Assembly: GCA_027489065.1 (NCBI GenBank)
Contig: JAIYAM010000032.1
Span: forward strand, 1-64,000
Origin: Erythrobacteraceae bacterium
GTDB taxonomy: Bacteria; Pseudomonadota; Alphaproteobacteria; Sphingomonadales; Sphingomonadaceae
Direction: 5' to 3'
DNA length: 64,000 nucleotides
Notes under the pieces: generated by a model
Databases searched by the model: none
The model's input: only the letters and a program-made list of their open reading frames with translations
Told to the model about the DNA's origin: nothing
Translations under genes and position numbers: made by a program
Shown here: positions 8,303 to 17,375 of the stretch, one piece after another
How positions within the stretch are numbered: position 1 is the stretch's first letter
How the letters are laid out: each line of letters starts with the position of its first letter

Positions 8303-8602
8303 ATGCCTGTCCCCGAACTCACCCCCGCGGAAGTCTCCGACCTGCTTGCCGCTCACCCGGATTGGAGCAGCGCGCGGGACGGCAAGGCGATTGCGCGCAC
8401 CTTCCGGTTCAAGGACTTCTCCGAGGCCTGGGGCTTCATGAGCCGCGTCGCCCTGCTCGCCGAGACGCAGGACCACCACCCGGAATGGTTCAACGTCTAC
8501 AACCGGGTCGAGGTGACGCTGACCACCCATGATGCGGGCGAGACGGGTGGATTGTCGGCTAGGGACGCGCGCATGGCGGCGGCGATCGACGCGATCGTTT
8601 GA
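8303..8602 (+). CDS. phhB: 4a-hydroxytetrahydrobiopterin (pterin-4a-carbinolamine) dehydratase
   Basis: Recycles the pterin cofactor of aromatic amino acid hydroxylases, and is found in many bacteria without a known partner. It has 99 residues. The family motif is [23 protein letters not shown], in which the HHP histidines are catalytic; residues before it, [14 protein letters not shown], also match. The ATG at 8303 gives the family length; the frame is open upstream but that part is antisense to ccmA. It is transcribed away from ccmAB. Confidence 0.93.
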   Translation: MPVPELTPAEVSDLLAAHPDWSSARDGKAIARTFRFKDFSEAWGFMSRVALLAETQDHHPEWFNVYNRVEVTLTTHDAGETGGLSARDARMAAAIDAIV

Positions 8603-8639
8603 TTTCGCACGCCCTCCGGCGCGCGGTGTCCTCGCTCAT

Positions 8640-8655
8640 GCGACCTGAAGGTCGC
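8640..8655. terminator. Short GC hairpin between convergent genes
   Basis: GCGACC-TGAA-GGTCGC forms a 6-bp stem with a tetraloop in the 130-base gap between the converging pterin dehydratase and SDR genes. There is no T-tract. A bidirectional stop is possible but weakly supported. Confidence 0.3.
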
Positions 8656-8732
8656 GTCGCTGCGGGCGCCCGTTCGGGCTTGCGGCCGCTTGGGCGGCCG
8701 AACGAGCATCCGTGGCGAGCCCGGCGCGCGAG

Positions 8733-9539
8733 TTAACGCCCGAGCGGCCCCGAACTGGCGCGCAGCTGCTTCCTCACCTTGCCCGGCATCCAGCGCTTGG
8801 CGAAGGCCATGCGTTTGCTGGTCGCGCCCACGAAGTAGTCGAGCTTCGTGCCGTGGACGGCTTCCCACACGGCTTCGGCGACGTGCTCCACAGGGCTGAT
8901 CTCCAGCCCCGCCGCGCGCACGCTCTCGCGGATCGCCTGGTTCGACTTGCGGTTGCCGGTGCCGTCGAGCAGCGGGGTCTCGATGAAGCTGGGGCACACC
9001 GCGGCGACGGTGATGCCGTCCGGCAGCCACTCCGCATCGAGGCTTTCGGTGACCGCGCGCACGCCGAACTTGGTGGCGCAATAGACGCTCATGCCCGCCG
9101 AGCCGACGATCCCCGCCGCGCTCGCGATGTTGACCAGCGCGGAGCCCGGGCCGGCGGCTTTGAGGTAGGGATAGGCGGCCTGCGCGCCGTAGAGCACGCC
9201 CTTCAGGTTGATGTCGAGGCAGCGGTCGATCTCTTCCGGGTCGAGCTCGGCGAGCGATCCGCCGGTGCCGATCCCGGCATTGTTGACCAGCACATCGATC
9301 CGACCGCCCGCGGCCGCGGCGAAGGCGGCGAGCGCCTCGTCCCAGCCCGCCCGGTCGCGCACGTCGAGCTTGCCCGACCACTTGGCCTCGCCCGCGATTC
9401 CGCCGAGCGTCCCCGCCATCCCGGCCTCGTTGATGTCGGCCACGCCCACGAACCAGCCCTTCGCGGCAAAGTGCAGCGTGGTCGCGCGCCCGATGCCCGA
9501 TCCGCCGCCGGTGATGAAGATGCTGCGCTGCTGTGTCAT
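8733..9539 (-). CDS. SDR family oxidoreductase
   Basis: Classical short-chain dehydrogenase of 268 residues. The nucleotide-binding motif TGGGSGIGRAT is near the N-terminus, followed by NNAGIGTGG, and the catalytic S-Y-K set is represented by NIASAAGIVGSAGM and YCATKFG. The C-terminus is basic (FAKRWMPGKVRKQLRAS), as in several sphingomonad SDRs of unknown substrate. Asp after the second strand (VGVADINEAG) favours NAD over NADP. It stands alone, with 152 bases to the S9 peptidase gene on the same strand. The substrate cannot be told from sequence. Confidence 0.88.
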   Translation of the reverse strand: MTQQRSIFITGGGSGIGRATTLHFAAKGWFVGVADINEAGMAGTLGGIAGEAKWSGKLDVRDRAGWDEALAAFAAAAGGRIDVLVNNAGIGTGGSLAELDPEEIDRCLDINLKGVLYGAQAAYPYLKAAGPGSALVNIASAAGIVGSAGMSVYCATKFGVRAVTESLDAEWLPDGITVAAVCPSFIETPLLDGTGNRKSNQAIRESVRAAGLEISPVEHVAEAVWEAVHGTKLDYFVGATSKRMAFAKRWMPGKVRKQLRASSGPLGR

Positions 9540-9646
9540 GGGGTCCCTCTTTCCCGATTGCTCTTTGCAACTGGTCTAGTCGGGACTGACACGCTTGTCA
9601 GCAGGCCGCGTCACCTGAGTGCACAGCGCAGGTCTGAGGCGGACTG

Positions 9647-9684
9647 TGCCCCCGGGCCGCACGCTGAGCGCGCGACCCGGGGCA
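9647..9684 (-). terminator. Inverted repeat downstream of the S9 peptidase gene
   Basis: TGCCCCCGGG pairs imperfectly with CCCGGGGCA across a loop of about 19 bases. It lies just past the stop of the S9 peptidase gene on the minus strand, where a terminator would be expected. There is no clear T-tract. Confidence 0.35.
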
Positions 9685-9691
9685 GAGCGTC

Positions 9692-11683
9692 CTATTTCGT
9701 CGATGCGCCCTTCAGGTGGCGGTCGAACCATTCGATCACCCGCCTGAGCGAATCGATCTGGTTCTCGCGCTTGGCAAAGCCGTGGCCTTCGTCGGCATAG
9801 AACACCGTCTCGTTCGGCGTTCCGATCTCCTTGAGGATCGCCGCGACCTCTTCGGCCTGGCCGCGCGGCACGCGGATGTCGCGGTCTCCCTGGAGCGAGA
9901 GCAGCGGCGCCTTGATGCCGCGTATATAGGTGATCGGCGAATTCGATTCGTAAACCTTGCGGTCCTTGACCGGGTCGCCGAGCAGCGAGATCAGGTACTG
10001 GCGCAGCAGCGCGTCCGAGGTTTCGTACATGCTGAACCAGTTGATGATCCCGAACAATTGCGCGCCCGCGGCAAATTCCTCAGGTGTCTTGGCGAGCGCG
10101 ATCAGGGTCATGTAGCCGCCATACGAGCCGCCGGTGATCCCGACCTTGGCCGGATCGACATAGCCGCTTTGGACAAGGAACTGCTTGCCCGCGATCACGT
10201 CGCGCAGGTCCCCGCCGCCGAGGTCCTGGTAATTGGCGTTCTGGAACGGCTGGCCGTAGCCGGTCGAGCCGCGGACATTGGGCTGCATCACGATATAGCC
10301 GCGGCTGGCGAGCGCGGTCGCGGTGCGGTTGAACCCGTCGACGCTCTGGCCGGTGGGTCCGCCGTGGGGCAGCAGCACCGCCGGGTTGGTGCCATCGCGC
10401 TTCAGGTTGAACGGCATGGTGACGACCGCGCTGACCAGCGTGCCGTCAAAGCTTGTGTAGGTGACGATCCGCGACTTGGGCAGGTTCTCGGACTTGAGGC
10501 TGGCAAGTCCCATCGCGGTGAGGGTGTCGGCCTTGCCCGAGGCGAGGTCGAGCACCTGCAGGTCGCTCGGCGTGTCTGCCCCGGAATGCGCGACGAGGAT
10601 GCGCGAGCCGTCCGGGGAGAAGGGCGAATCCGCTCCGGCGAAGCTGTTGACCCCGGCCGGCAGCGGGATCGGCTTTTCGGCGAGCGTCGCGACATCGACC
10701 AGCGCGGCCAGAGTGCGCCCATCCTCGTTGCGGGTGACGGTCAGGGTCTTGCCGTCGGGGCTGAAGGAGCCGGCCGATTGCTCCCACGGCGTCGGCGCGA
10801 GCCAGCGCCACGCCTTGGCCCGGGTGTCGTAGATCCCGGCCCGCAGCTGGCCGGTGCCCTCGTTGGTGCTGACCGCGATCAGCCGCCCGTCGGGTGTCGC
10901 GTCGCTTGGCTCGTAAATCGTCCCCGCCTTGCCCAGCAGCAGGGTCTTGGCCCCGCTCGGTACTTCGACCCGCCACACCTCGTCGAGGGTCGAATTGGCG
11001 TTGGAGCGTGACGCGATCAGCGCCTTGCCGCCCTCGATCCAGGCGACCGGTGCCCAGCGCAGGGACGGGTCGGTCTCGGTCACCAGCGGGGTTGTCTTGC
11101 CCGTGGCAAGGTCGATCAGCGCAAGGTTGACCTGCCCGTCGGTGCGCAGCTTGGTCGCGATCGCGCCGGTTGTCCCGCCCGGGGCGATCACCAGCGAGAC
11201 CTCGCGCAGTTCGGGCGTATTGGTGAGGTTGCGGACCGCGCCGCCGTTCGTGGGCACGGCGAAGATGTCGAACTGCTCGTCGCCGCCGACGTCCTGCGTG
11301 TAATAGAGCAGCCGCCCGTCATGCGAGGGAACGAGCCCCGTCTGGCGTTCGTCGGAGCGGGTGAGCTGCACCGGCCAGCCGCCGGTCGCGGGGATTTTCC
11401 AGATGTTGTTGCGCCCCGTCAGGTTGGTGACGAGGAAGATCTCGCTGCCGTCATGGCTCCAGGCGTTCGGGCCGAGCGTGCGCGAGTAGGACAGGTCCTC
11501 GACCGGCACGGGTGCGGCATCGGGGTTGACCGGGCTTTCCATCGTGGCCGGATCGGTGACGGCGCGCGCGGGGCTGGCAACCTGCGCGACAGCCGGCGCG
11601 GCCAGCATCAGCGCGAGCGCCGAGGCCCCGGCAAAGCGGCTGGCGGCAAGGCCAAGACGGGCCGCGAGGATGGTGTTGCTCAT
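9692..11683 (-). CDS. Secreted S9 family (prolyl oligopeptidase type) peptidase
   Basis: A 663-residue serine peptidase with an N-terminal Sec signal (ALALMLAAPAVAQ, cleavage after about residue 33), so probably periplasmic. A beta-propeller region of WD40/TolB-like repeats, for example TRSDERQTGLVPSHDGRLLY, fills residues 60-400. The C-terminal alpha/beta hydrolase domain has the nucleophile in GGSYGG (about Ser519), the acid in DRDIRVP (about 600) and the His in DEGHGF (about 630). It belongs to the S9C acylaminoacyl/dipeptidyl peptidase type common in Sphingomonadales. It forms a single-gene unit. Confidence 0.93.
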   Translation of the reverse strand: MSNTILAARLGLAASRFAGASALALMLAAPAVAQVASPARAVTDPATMESPVNPDAAPVPVEDLSYSRTLGPNAWSHDGSEIFLVTNLTGRNNIWKIPATGGWPVQLTRSDERQTGLVPSHDGRLLYYTQDVGGDEQFDIFAVPTNGGAVRNLTNTPELREVSLVIAPGGTTGAIATKLRTDGQVNLALIDLATGKTTPLVTETDPSLRWAPVAWIEGGKALIASRSNANSTLDEVWRVEVPSGAKTLLLGKAGTIYEPSDATPDGRLIAVSTNEGTGQLRAGIYDTRAKAWRWLAPTPWEQSAGSFSPDGKTLTVTRNEDGRTLAALVDVATLAEKPIPLPAGVNSFAGADSPFSPDGSRILVAHSGADTPSDLQVLDLASGKADTLTAMGLASLKSENLPKSRIVTYTSFDGTLVSAVVTMPFNLKRDGTNPAVLLPHGGPTGQSVDGFNRTATALASRGYIVMQPNVRGSTGYGQPFQNANYQDLGGGDLRDVIAGKQFLVQSGYVDPAKVGITGGSYGGYMTLIALAKTPEEFAAGAQLFGIINWFSMYETSDALLRQYLISLLGDPVKDRKVYESNSPITYIRGIKAPLLSLQGDRDIRVPRGQAEEVAAILKEIGTPNETVFYADEGHGFAKRENQIDSLRRVIEWFDRHLKGASTK

Positions 11684-11774
11684 GATTTCAAATTCTCCCC
11701 CTGATTATTCGTCGAAGCCTAGCACATCGCACCTTGCTGTCATCCCGCAATCCGGACGAGGCCGCAAACCCGCG

Positions 11775-12392
11775 TCACAAGGCGGGGTTGGCGTAAAAGT
11801 GCCAGGTGAAGATCGCCATCGCGCCGCGCTGGGGAGACCAGCTTTCCGCAAGCTGGCGGGTGGCCTTTTCCGCCGGGCGATCTTCCAGCCCGAGCAGTCG
11901 CCGCACCCCTTCCTGCACGGCAAGGTCGCCCGCCGGCCAGATGTCGGGGCGGCCCTCGGCGAACAGCAGGTAGATCTCCGCTGACCAGCGCCCGATGCCC
12001 TTGATGCGGGTGAGGAGTGCAATGGCTTCCTCGTCATCCGCCGGCAGCCCTTCGAAGTCGAGCTCGCCCGCCGCCACCAACTCGCACAGCGAGCGCGCAT
12101 AGCCCTGCTTCTGGCGCGACAGGCCGCAGGCGCGCAAGGTGTCGAAATCGCGCTCCAGCAGGCAGGCGGGGGTGAAGCCGGGGCCGAGCCCCGCCTCCAG
12201 CTTGCGCCACATCGAAGCGGCGGCTGCGACCGAGACCTGCTGCCCGACGATGGTGCGCAGCAGCGTCATGTAGCCGCGCTCGCGCAGGCGGGGCTTCGGA
12301 TAGCCGACCCGCTCCAGCGCTACCGCCACGCGCGGTTCGCGCGATGCAAGCGCATCGAGGTCGTCGCGCAATTTTTCCGCCGTCAAACCCAC
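11775..12392 (-). CDS. DNA-3-methyladenine glycosylase II family protein (HhH-GPD)
   Basis: Base-excision repair glycosylase of about 205 residues from a GTG at 12392; a TTG six bases further in is an alternative. The HhH-GPD motif LLTRIKGIGRWSAEIYLLF is followed by the catalytic aspartate in WPAGDLAVQEG. The N-terminal helix TLLRTIVGQQVSVAAAASMW is typical of AlkA-like proteins. The long AlkA N-terminal beta domain is missing, as in many alphaproteobacterial and yeast Mag1-type enzymes. The frame stays open upstream to 12695, but that part overlaps the divergent ferredoxin gene and is not coding. Confidence 0.9.
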   Translation of the reverse strand: MGLTAEKLRDDLDALASREPRVAVALERVGYPKPRLRERGYMTLLRTIVGQQVSVAAAASMWRKLEAGLGPGFTPACLLERDFDTLRACGLSRQKQGYARSLCELVAAGELDFEGLPADDEEAIALLTRIKGIGRWSAEIYLLFAEGRPDIWPAGDLAVQEGVRRLLGLEDRPAEKATRQLAESWSPQRGAMAIFTWHFYANPAL

Positions 12393-12507
12393 TAGCGCTT
12401 TCCTGAACTTGCCTTGATCCCGAGAGTGCCTTAGCAGCCCGCACACACTCTCACAGCGCAGGTTCTTGCGCGCAACAACCGCAAATCCAAAGAAGGAACT
12501 CCGATCC

Positions 12508-12825
12508 ATGCCCAGACTGGTCGTCACCAACCGCGAAGGCGCCACCAGCGAGATCACCGTCGAGGACGGCCTCACTGTCATGGAAGCGATCCGCGACAAT
12601 GGCTTCGACGAGCTCTTGGCGCTGTGCGGCGGGTGCTGTTCGTGCGCGACCTGCCACGTGGTCGTCGACCCGGCGTTCGCCGACAAGCTGCCCAAGATGA
12701 GCGAAGACGAGGACGACCTGCTCGAATCCTCCGATCACCGCGCGGAAACCTCGCGCCTGTCTTGCCAGATCCCGTTCACGGCGGATCTCGACGGTCTGCA
12801 CGTCACCATCGCTCCCGAAGACTGA
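12508..12825 (+). CDS. Adrenodoxin-type [2Fe-2S] ferredoxin
   Basis: A 105-residue electron carrier. Cluster ligands are Cys40, Cys46, Cys49 and Cys86 (C-x5-C-x2-C-x36-C). The segment [17 protein letters not shown] contains two extra cysteines at 43 and 44, one more than usual for this class. The segment [11 protein letters not shown] matches the conserved acidic partner-binding helix. Members serve cytochrome P450s or Fe-S assembly; no P450 or isc gene is nearby, so the partner is unknown. An aaggaac Shine-Dalgarno precedes the ATG at 12508. The divergent glycosylase gene begins 115 bases away. Confidence 0.93.
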   Translation: MPRLVVTNREGATSEITVEDGLTVMEAIRDNGFDELLALCGGCCSCATCHVVVDPAFADKLPKMSEDEDDLLESSDHRAETSRLSCQIPFTADLDGLHVTIAPED

Positions 12826-12859
12826 GTTTGCAGGAGGGCGGGGGCCAAGGGCGATCGAC

Positions 12860-13234
12860 TTGGACGCTGACCTCGCCCGTTTCCTGCGCGACGAACTCGG
12901 CCATGCAGCCGAGGGCGGCTCGGCCGGCCCGTGGAGCGTGCGCGGCCCGGTGTGGCTGTGGCAGGGCAGCGCAGGCGCGCCCGCCAAGGGCAGTTGGTAT
13001 TTCCTCACGATCGACGGCGACACGGCGCAGGCGATCCGCGCCCACGCGGTGAACGCCGCCGCCTGGGGCTCGGTCCATGTCGAGGCGACCATCGGCGGGA
13101 CGACGTGGCGCACCTCGCTGTTCCCCTCGAAGGCGGTCGGCGGCTGGCTGCTCCCGCTGAAGGCCGCGGTGCGCAAGGCTGAAAAGCTTGGCGAGGGCAG
13201 CGTGGTCGAGGCGGTGCTGGCGCTGGCAACCTAA
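12860..13234 (+). CDS. DUF1905 domain-containing protein
   Basis: A 124-residue protein with the DUF1905 pattern: GSWYFLTIDGDTAQAIR, then WGSVHVEATIGGTTWRTSLFP and the end motif WLLPLKAAVRKAEKLGEG. Its biochemical role is not known. The best start is a TTG at 12860 that gives MDADLARFLRDELG; no ATG or GTG lies nearer the ferredoxin stop in this frame. It follows the ferredoxin by 34 bases and may be co-transcribed. Confidence 0.72.
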   Translation: MDADLARFLRDELGHAAEGGSAGPWSVRGPVWLWQGSAGAPAKGSWYFLTIDGDTAQAIRAHAVNAAAWGSVHVEATIGGTTWRTSLFPSKAVGGWLLPLKAAVRKAEKLGEGSVVEAVLALAT

Positions 13235-13279
13235 GCCAGGGACTTCGACATTGCCCCGAGCGTCCTCAGCGCCTAATTC

Positions 13280-14320
13280 ATGCCCATGAACATCACCCGG
13301 CCCTTCGGCGACACGCTCGCGCTTATCGGCAACACCCCGCTCGTGCGCCTCGCCGGCCCAAGCGATGCCGCAGGCTGCGACATCTACGGCAAGTGCGAAT
13401 TCGCCAACCCCGGCTCCTCGGTGAAGGACCGCGCGGCGCTCTACATCCTGCGCGATGCCGAGGCGCGGGGCGAGCTCAAGCCCGGCGGCACGGTGGTCGA
13501 GGGGACGGCGGGCAACACCGGGATCGGCATGGCGCTGGTGGCGAACGCGCGCGGCTACAAGACGATCATCGTCATGCCGGACAACCAGTCCAAGGAGAAG
13601 ATGGACACGCTGCGGGCGCTGGGCGCCGAGCTGGTGCTGGTGCCGCCGACCAAGTTCTCCGATGCAGGCCACTTCGTCCACACCTCGCGCCGTCTCGCGG
13701 AAGAGACGCCGGGCGCGGTGTGGGCCAACCAGTTCGACAACATCGCCAACCGCCGCGCCCATATCGAGGGCACCGCGCCGGAAATCTGGGAGCAGACCGG
13801 CGGCCGGCTTGACGGCTTCACCTGTGCGGCAGGCACCGGCGGGACGATCGCGGGCGTGGGCCTCGGCCTCAAGGCCTTCGACGAGAACATCCGCATCGCC
13901 CTCACCGATCCGCACGGCGCCGCGCTCTACAACTACTATGCCCACGGCGAACTGAAGGCGGAGGGCTCCTCGGTCGCCGAGGGGATCGGGCAGGGGCGCA
14001 TCACCGCCAATCTCGAAGGCGCGCCGATCGACACGCAGTACCGCATCTCCGACGAGGAAGGCCTTGTCTGGGTGGAGCGGCTGCTTAGGCAAGAGGGCCT
14101 GTGCCTCGGGCTGTCATCGGGGATCAACGTCGCGGGCGCGGTGGCGCTGGGCAAGGAGCTGGTCGCCGAAGGCCGAGCGAACCCGCAGGTCGTGACGATC
14201 CTGTGCGACACGGGCTTCCGCTACCTGTCGACCCTCTACAACCCCGAATGGCTGGCCGCCAAGGGCCTGCCGGTGTTCGACTGGCTGACACGGCCCGCCA
14301 CCGTGGGAGCGGCGGCATGA
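13280..14320 (+). CDS. cysK: Cysteine synthase A-type PLP enzyme
   Basis: Fold-type II PLP enzyme of 346 residues that would combine O-acetylserine with sulfide. The PLP lysine lies in NPGSSVKDRAA (Lys49), the substrate loop is EGTAGNTGIGMAL, and the phosphate loop is AAGTGGTIAGVG. It is about 25 residues longer than E. coli CysK, with an insertion near PHGAALYNYYAHGELKAEG that resembles the alphaproteobacterial CysK2-like or cystathionine-beta-synthase-related group, so strict OASS specificity is not proven. The stop overlaps the ATG of the next gene (ATGA). Confidence 0.9.
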   Translation: MPMNITRPFGDTLALIGNTPLVRLAGPSDAAGCDIYGKCEFANPGSSVKDRAALYILRDAEARGELKPGGTVVEGTAGNTGIGMALVANARGYKTIIVMPDNQSKEKMDTLRALGAELVLVPPTKFSDAGHFVHTSRRLAEETPGAVWANQFDNIANRRAHIEGTAPEIWEQTGGRLDGFTCAAGTGGTIAGVGLGLKAFDENIRIALTDPHGAALYNYYAHGELKAEGSSVAEGIGQGRITANLEGAPIDTQYRISDEEGLVWVERLLRQEGLCLGLSSGINVAGAVALGKELVAEGRANPQVVTILCDTGFRYLSTLYNPEWLAAKGLPVFDWLTRPATVGAAA

Positions 14321-14736
14321 GCCGGCTGTCCCTGCGCGAGCGGCTGCTGCGGATGAACCAGCGCAGCCTGTTCCACACCAGCGCCCAGGCCGCGAGCGAT
14401 CCCGCGGCGACCGCGCCCGAGATCGCCGAGGAGGAGCTGACGACCGCTGCTTCGGCGCGCGGCGAGGCGGTGCAGCGGCTGCAGGTCGGAGTGTTCGGGA
14501 TCGGGGCGATGGTGCTGCTCGTCGGCCTTGCGAGCATCATTGGCGGGCAGGCCGACAAGACCGATCGGCTCGCCGTGCCCGAAGCCGCGCCGACCACCGA
14601 GCCGGGCGCCCCGGCGGCGCAGAACAACCCGCTCGCCGATGCGGGCGTGGTGCCCGACATCGCCGCCGAGCCGAGCGCCTCGCCGAGCCCTGCGCCCCGG
14701 CAGCCCGCGCCGGCCAATGTCGCAACTCAGCCGTAG
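14317..14736 (+). CDS. Single-span membrane protein of unknown function
   Basis: A 139-residue protein with a cytoplasmic N-terminal stretch (MSRLSLRERLLRMNQRSLFH), one membrane segment near residues 53-72 (VGVFGIGAMVLLVGLASIIG) and a proline/alanine-rich tail that should be outside. I recognise no domain. The ATG overlaps the cysK stop, and the 3-prime end overlaps the next gene by 20 bases, so the three genes are probably one transcript. Confidence 0.65.
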   Translation: MSRLSLRERLLRMNQRSLFHTSAQAASDPAATAPEIAEEELTTAASARGEAVQRLQVGVFGIGAMVLLVGLASIIGGQADKTDRLAVPEAAPTTEPGAPAAQNNPLADAGVVPDIAAEPSASPSPAPRQPAPANVATQP

Positions 14737-15529
14737 ACTTCTCGCCGCCGCCGCTGCCGCTGCCGCGCTGGCGGCGCTGACCGCCTGTGACGAGGCACAA
14801 GTCGGCGCGGGCGGAGCCGGGTCCGGGGGCGTGAGCGGCGGCGCTTCGCAGGCGAAGCTCGGGCTGATGAGCAGCCTGCCCCTTGTCTGGCCGCTCGGCG
14901 CGGATGTCGACGCGATCGCATCGGGGCGCGCCGCAACCCCGTGGCAGCGCGAGGCGCTGGCGGGCGCATACGCAATCGCGCCGCTCGACACGCTGTCCCC
15001 CATTCCCGCTCTGTCCCCGAATGCGCCCGACATCGATCCGTTGCAGGACATGACGCGGCTGGCGGTCATCCAGCCGCGCGGGCTCTCGCCGGCGGACAAT
15101 GTCGCGCTCGACGACTGGGTGAGGGCGGGCGGCCGGCTGCTGCTGGTGCTCGATCCGCTGCTGACCGGCGAATACGACCTCCCGCTCGGCGATCCGCGCC
15201 GCCCGGTCGATTCCGCGCTGATCCCGCCGGTGGTGGCCCGCTGGGGAATGACGGTCAGCTTCCCGAACCAGGAGACCGAGGCGGGCGATTACAGCGCCGA
15301 CATGATGCCGGGGGGGAGCAAGGTGCCGCTCGCCTATCCGGGCCATATCGATCTGCTCCCCGGCGATGCTGCCAAGACCTGCGTCCGGCGCGCCAGCGCG
15401 ATCGCCGTCTGCCGGGTGGGCAAGGGGCGGGTCACCCTGATCGCAGATGCCGCGCTGTTCGAGCATCCCGAACTCGCCGGCGAGGGCGGGGCCGCCTTGC
15501 GCGCGGTGGTGCGCGAGGCTGTGGAATAG
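14717..15529 (+). CDS. Putative lipoprotein with GldG/DUF4350-like domain
   Basis: A 270-residue protein starting MSQLSRRLLAAAAAAAALAA with a lipobox LTAC, so probably a lipoprotein. The middle, for example LSPADNVALDDWVRAGGRLLLVLDP and later RVTLIADAALFEHPEL, resembles the Rossmann-like domain of DUF4350 and GldG-type ABC auxiliary proteins, in which a flexible domain ends with a statement such as GGRLLLVLDP. No permease or ATPase gene accompanies it. The start overlaps the preceding gene by 20 bases. The assignment to that superfamily is tentative and the function is unknown. Confidence 0.6.
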   Translation: MSQLSRRLLAAAAAAAALAALTACDEAQVGAGGAGSGGVSGGASQAKLGLMSSLPLVWPLGADVDAIASGRAATPWQREALAGAYAIAPLDTLSPIPALSPNAPDIDPLQDMTRLAVIQPRGLSPADNVALDDWVRAGGRLLLVLDPLLTGEYDLPLGDPRRPVDSALIPPVVARWGMTVSFPNQETEAGDYSADMMPGGSKVPLAYPGHIDLLPGDAAKTCVRRASAIAVCRVGKGRVTLIADAALFEHPELAGEGGAALRAVVREAVE

Positions 15530-15930
15530 GACTTCGGGGAAATTGCGGGAGAGGGGGACTCGGTCTTCCCGAGTCCCTCGGGGAAATCGCGGGAAAGAGG
15601 GCCGCAGGAGCCAGTTTCAAGGGGGCTATGCGATGAAGTACCCTCAGGTGGACACCTAAGGGACAATGTCAAAGGACATAAAAATCAGATAGTTGCCGAC
15701 TTTTCCCGTAAAATCCCGGAAAAAACCCTTCCATCCCCGCACCTTCCCCGATATGAGCGGGGTCCATCAGACATGCCTGTAATGTCTCGCGTCCGGCTGG
15801 TGGGGCCGGCGCATCCTGTCGCACGCGTGCGGCGGGGGCAGGGAAGGCGTGTCGGGGGAATTCGAGCGGGTCATTGGTTGCGGGCGCACCTTCGGGTCAC
15901 CCGCGCGGGGATAGAGGGGACTGCAGGCAC
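15530..15930 (+). other. Intergenic leader of the dcw cluster
   Basis: About 400 bases without a gene. It holds the hairpin at 15555-15577 and its flanking repeats, then an unusually A/T-rich patch at about 15660-15740 that is the likely promoter area for mraZ, then a G-rich stretch up to the GTG of mraZ. I could not assign -35/-10 boxes with confidence, nor the regularly spaced GTGGGA boxes that MraZ binds in enterobacteria. Confidence 0.5.
15555..15577 (+). terminator. Hairpin downstream of the lipoprotein gene
   Basis: GGGACTCGG-TCTTC-CCGAGTCCC is a perfect 9-bp stem with a 5-base loop, 26 bases after the lipoprotein stop. No T-run follows. It is flanked by a near-direct repeat (TCGGGGAAATTGCGGGA at about 15534 and TCGGGGAAATCGCGGGA at about 15578). 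It is probably a transcription end before the mraZ promoter region. Confidence 0.5.
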
Positions 15931-16425
15931 GTGTCTGCTTTTGTGGGATATAGCGGTCAGGCCTTCTCGCCAGCGGGCGACAAGGGTCGCTTTGTCCTGC
16001 CTGCCGCCTTCCGCAAGGCCGTGAAGGAAAGCTCGGGCGGGCGCATCCTGTGCCTCGCTGCCCACGACCGCTTCGATTGCCTCGTCGGCTTCGGCCTGTC
16101 GCGCACCGCCAAGCTCGACGCGCAGCTCGAGCGCGAGGAAGAGCGCGCCATCCGCTTGGGCTTGCAGGACTTCGACCGCGAAGTGCGCGCCCAGCAACTC
16201 TTCGGCTTCGAGCAGCTCCCTTTCGACGAGAGCGGGCGTTTCGTGATGCCCGAGCACCTGCGCGATCTCGGCAAGGTCGATGGCGGGCTCTACTTTCAGG
16301 GTGCGGGCGATTTCTTCTTCGTCTGGAACCCGGCCGAACTCGCGCTGATGGGCGCAGAGTGGAAGGGCGCGCAGGCCAGCTGCGCCAAGCTCGTCGCCGC
16401 TGCCGGGAAGGGAGCTGCGGAATGA
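15931..16425 (+). CDS. mraZ: Division/cell wall cluster transcriptional repressor MraZ
   Basis: First gene of the dcw cluster, an AbrB-fold DNA-binding protein that autoregulates the cluster. It has 164 residues from a GTG at 15931 giving [20 protein letters not shown]; this fits the family N-terminus, whereas a longer frame from 15874 would add 19 unrelated residues. Two MraZ half-domains are visible, with the repeated motifs [12 protein letters not shown] and [15 protein letters not shown]. The stop overlaps the rsmH ATG. Confidence 0.93.
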   Translation: MSAFVGYSGQAFSPAGDKGRFVLPAAFRKAVKESSGGRILCLAAHDRFDCLVGFGLSRTAKLDAQLEREEERAIRLGLQDFDREVRAQQLFGFEQLPFDESGRFVMPEHLRDLGKVDGGLYFQGAGDFFFVWNPAELALMGAEWKGAQASCAKLVAAAGKGAAE

Positions 16426-17375
16426 GCCCCGAACTCGCCAGCGCTCCCCACATCCCGGTGCTTCTCGAAGAAGTTGTGGCTGCCCTCCAGCCGCGTCCCG
16501 GCATGACCATCATCGATGCGACCTTCGGCGCGGGCGGTTACACCACCGCGCTGCTCGAAGCGGGCGCGAGCGTCCACGCCTTCGACCGCGATCCCGATGC
16601 CATCGCTGCCGGGCAGGCGCTGGTCGCGCGCCATGATGGCCGCCTCGCGCTGCACGCGGCGCGCTTTTCGGCGATGCGCCACGAGCTTGCGGCGATCGGC
16701 GTCACTGCCGTGGACGCCGTGGTGATGGATATCGGCGTGTCCTCTATGCAGCTCGATCAGGGCGAGCGGGGCTTTGCCTTCATGCATGACGGCCCGCTCG
16801 ACATGCGCATGAGCCAGGACGGCGAGAGCGCCGCCGATTTCCTCAACACCGCCGACGAGGAAGCCATCGCCAACGTGCTCTACCTCTATGGCGAGGAGCG
16901 CCAGTCGCGCCGCGTCGCCCGCGCGATCGTTGCCGCGCGGCCGCTGTCGACCACGGGCGAACTGGCCCGCGTGGTGCGCCGCGCCCTGGGCCACAAGCCG
17001 CACGACAAGAAGGACCCGGCGACCCGCACCTTCCAGGCGGTGCGCATCCACGTGAACGACGAGTTGGGCGAGCTGGAGGCCGGCCTTGCCGCTGCCGAGG
17101 CGCTGCTGGTGCCGGGCGGCGTTCTGGCCGTGGTGAGCTTCCACAGCCTCGAGGACCGCATCGTCAAGCAGTTCCTGCGCACCGCTTCTGCGGCAGGCCG
17201 AGCCGTTTCGCGCCATCTGCCGGGGGAAATCCCCGGTCCCCCGCCTACCTTCGCGCAAGTTTCCAAGGCTATTCGTCCTTCCGAGGCCGAGATTGCCCGT
17301 AACTCGCGCGCCCGTTCGTCCACCTTGCGTCACGCGATACGCACCCACGCTGCCCCGAGGAGCCTCGCCGCATGA
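16422..17375 (+). CDS. rsmH: 16S rRNA (cytosine(1402)-N4)-methyltransferase
   Basis: Methylates N4 of C1402 in 16S rRNA with S-adenosylmethionine. It has 317 residues and starts [20 protein letters not shown], the family signature HIPVLL. The SAM motif is [12 protein letters not shown], and [28 protein letters not shown] is the RsmH hallmark, as is the later [14 protein letters not shown]. The start overlaps mraZ and the stop overlaps ftsL, as is usual in this cluster. Confidence 0.96.
   Translation: MSPELASAPHIPVLLEEVVAALQPRPGMTIIDATFGAGGYTTALLEAGASVHAFDRDPDAIAAGQALVARHDGRLALHAARFSAMRHELAAIGVTAVDAVVMDIGVSSMQLDQGERGFAFMHDGPLDMRMSQDGESAADFLNTADEEAIANVLYLYGEERQSRRVARAIVAARPLSTTGELARVVRRALGHKPHDKKDPATRTFQAVRIHVNDELGELEAGLAAAEALLVPGGVLAVVSFHSLEDRIVKQFLRTASAAGRAVSRHLPGEIPGPPPTFAQVSKAIRPSEAEIARNSRARSSTLRHAIRTHAAPRSLAA

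Noticed and set aside
15853..15896. Repeated GCGGG/TCGGG words upstream of mraZ as MraZ operator boxes
   Set aside because: Spacing is irregular (12 to 14 bases) and the core differs from GTGGGA; in G-rich DNA this is expected by chance.
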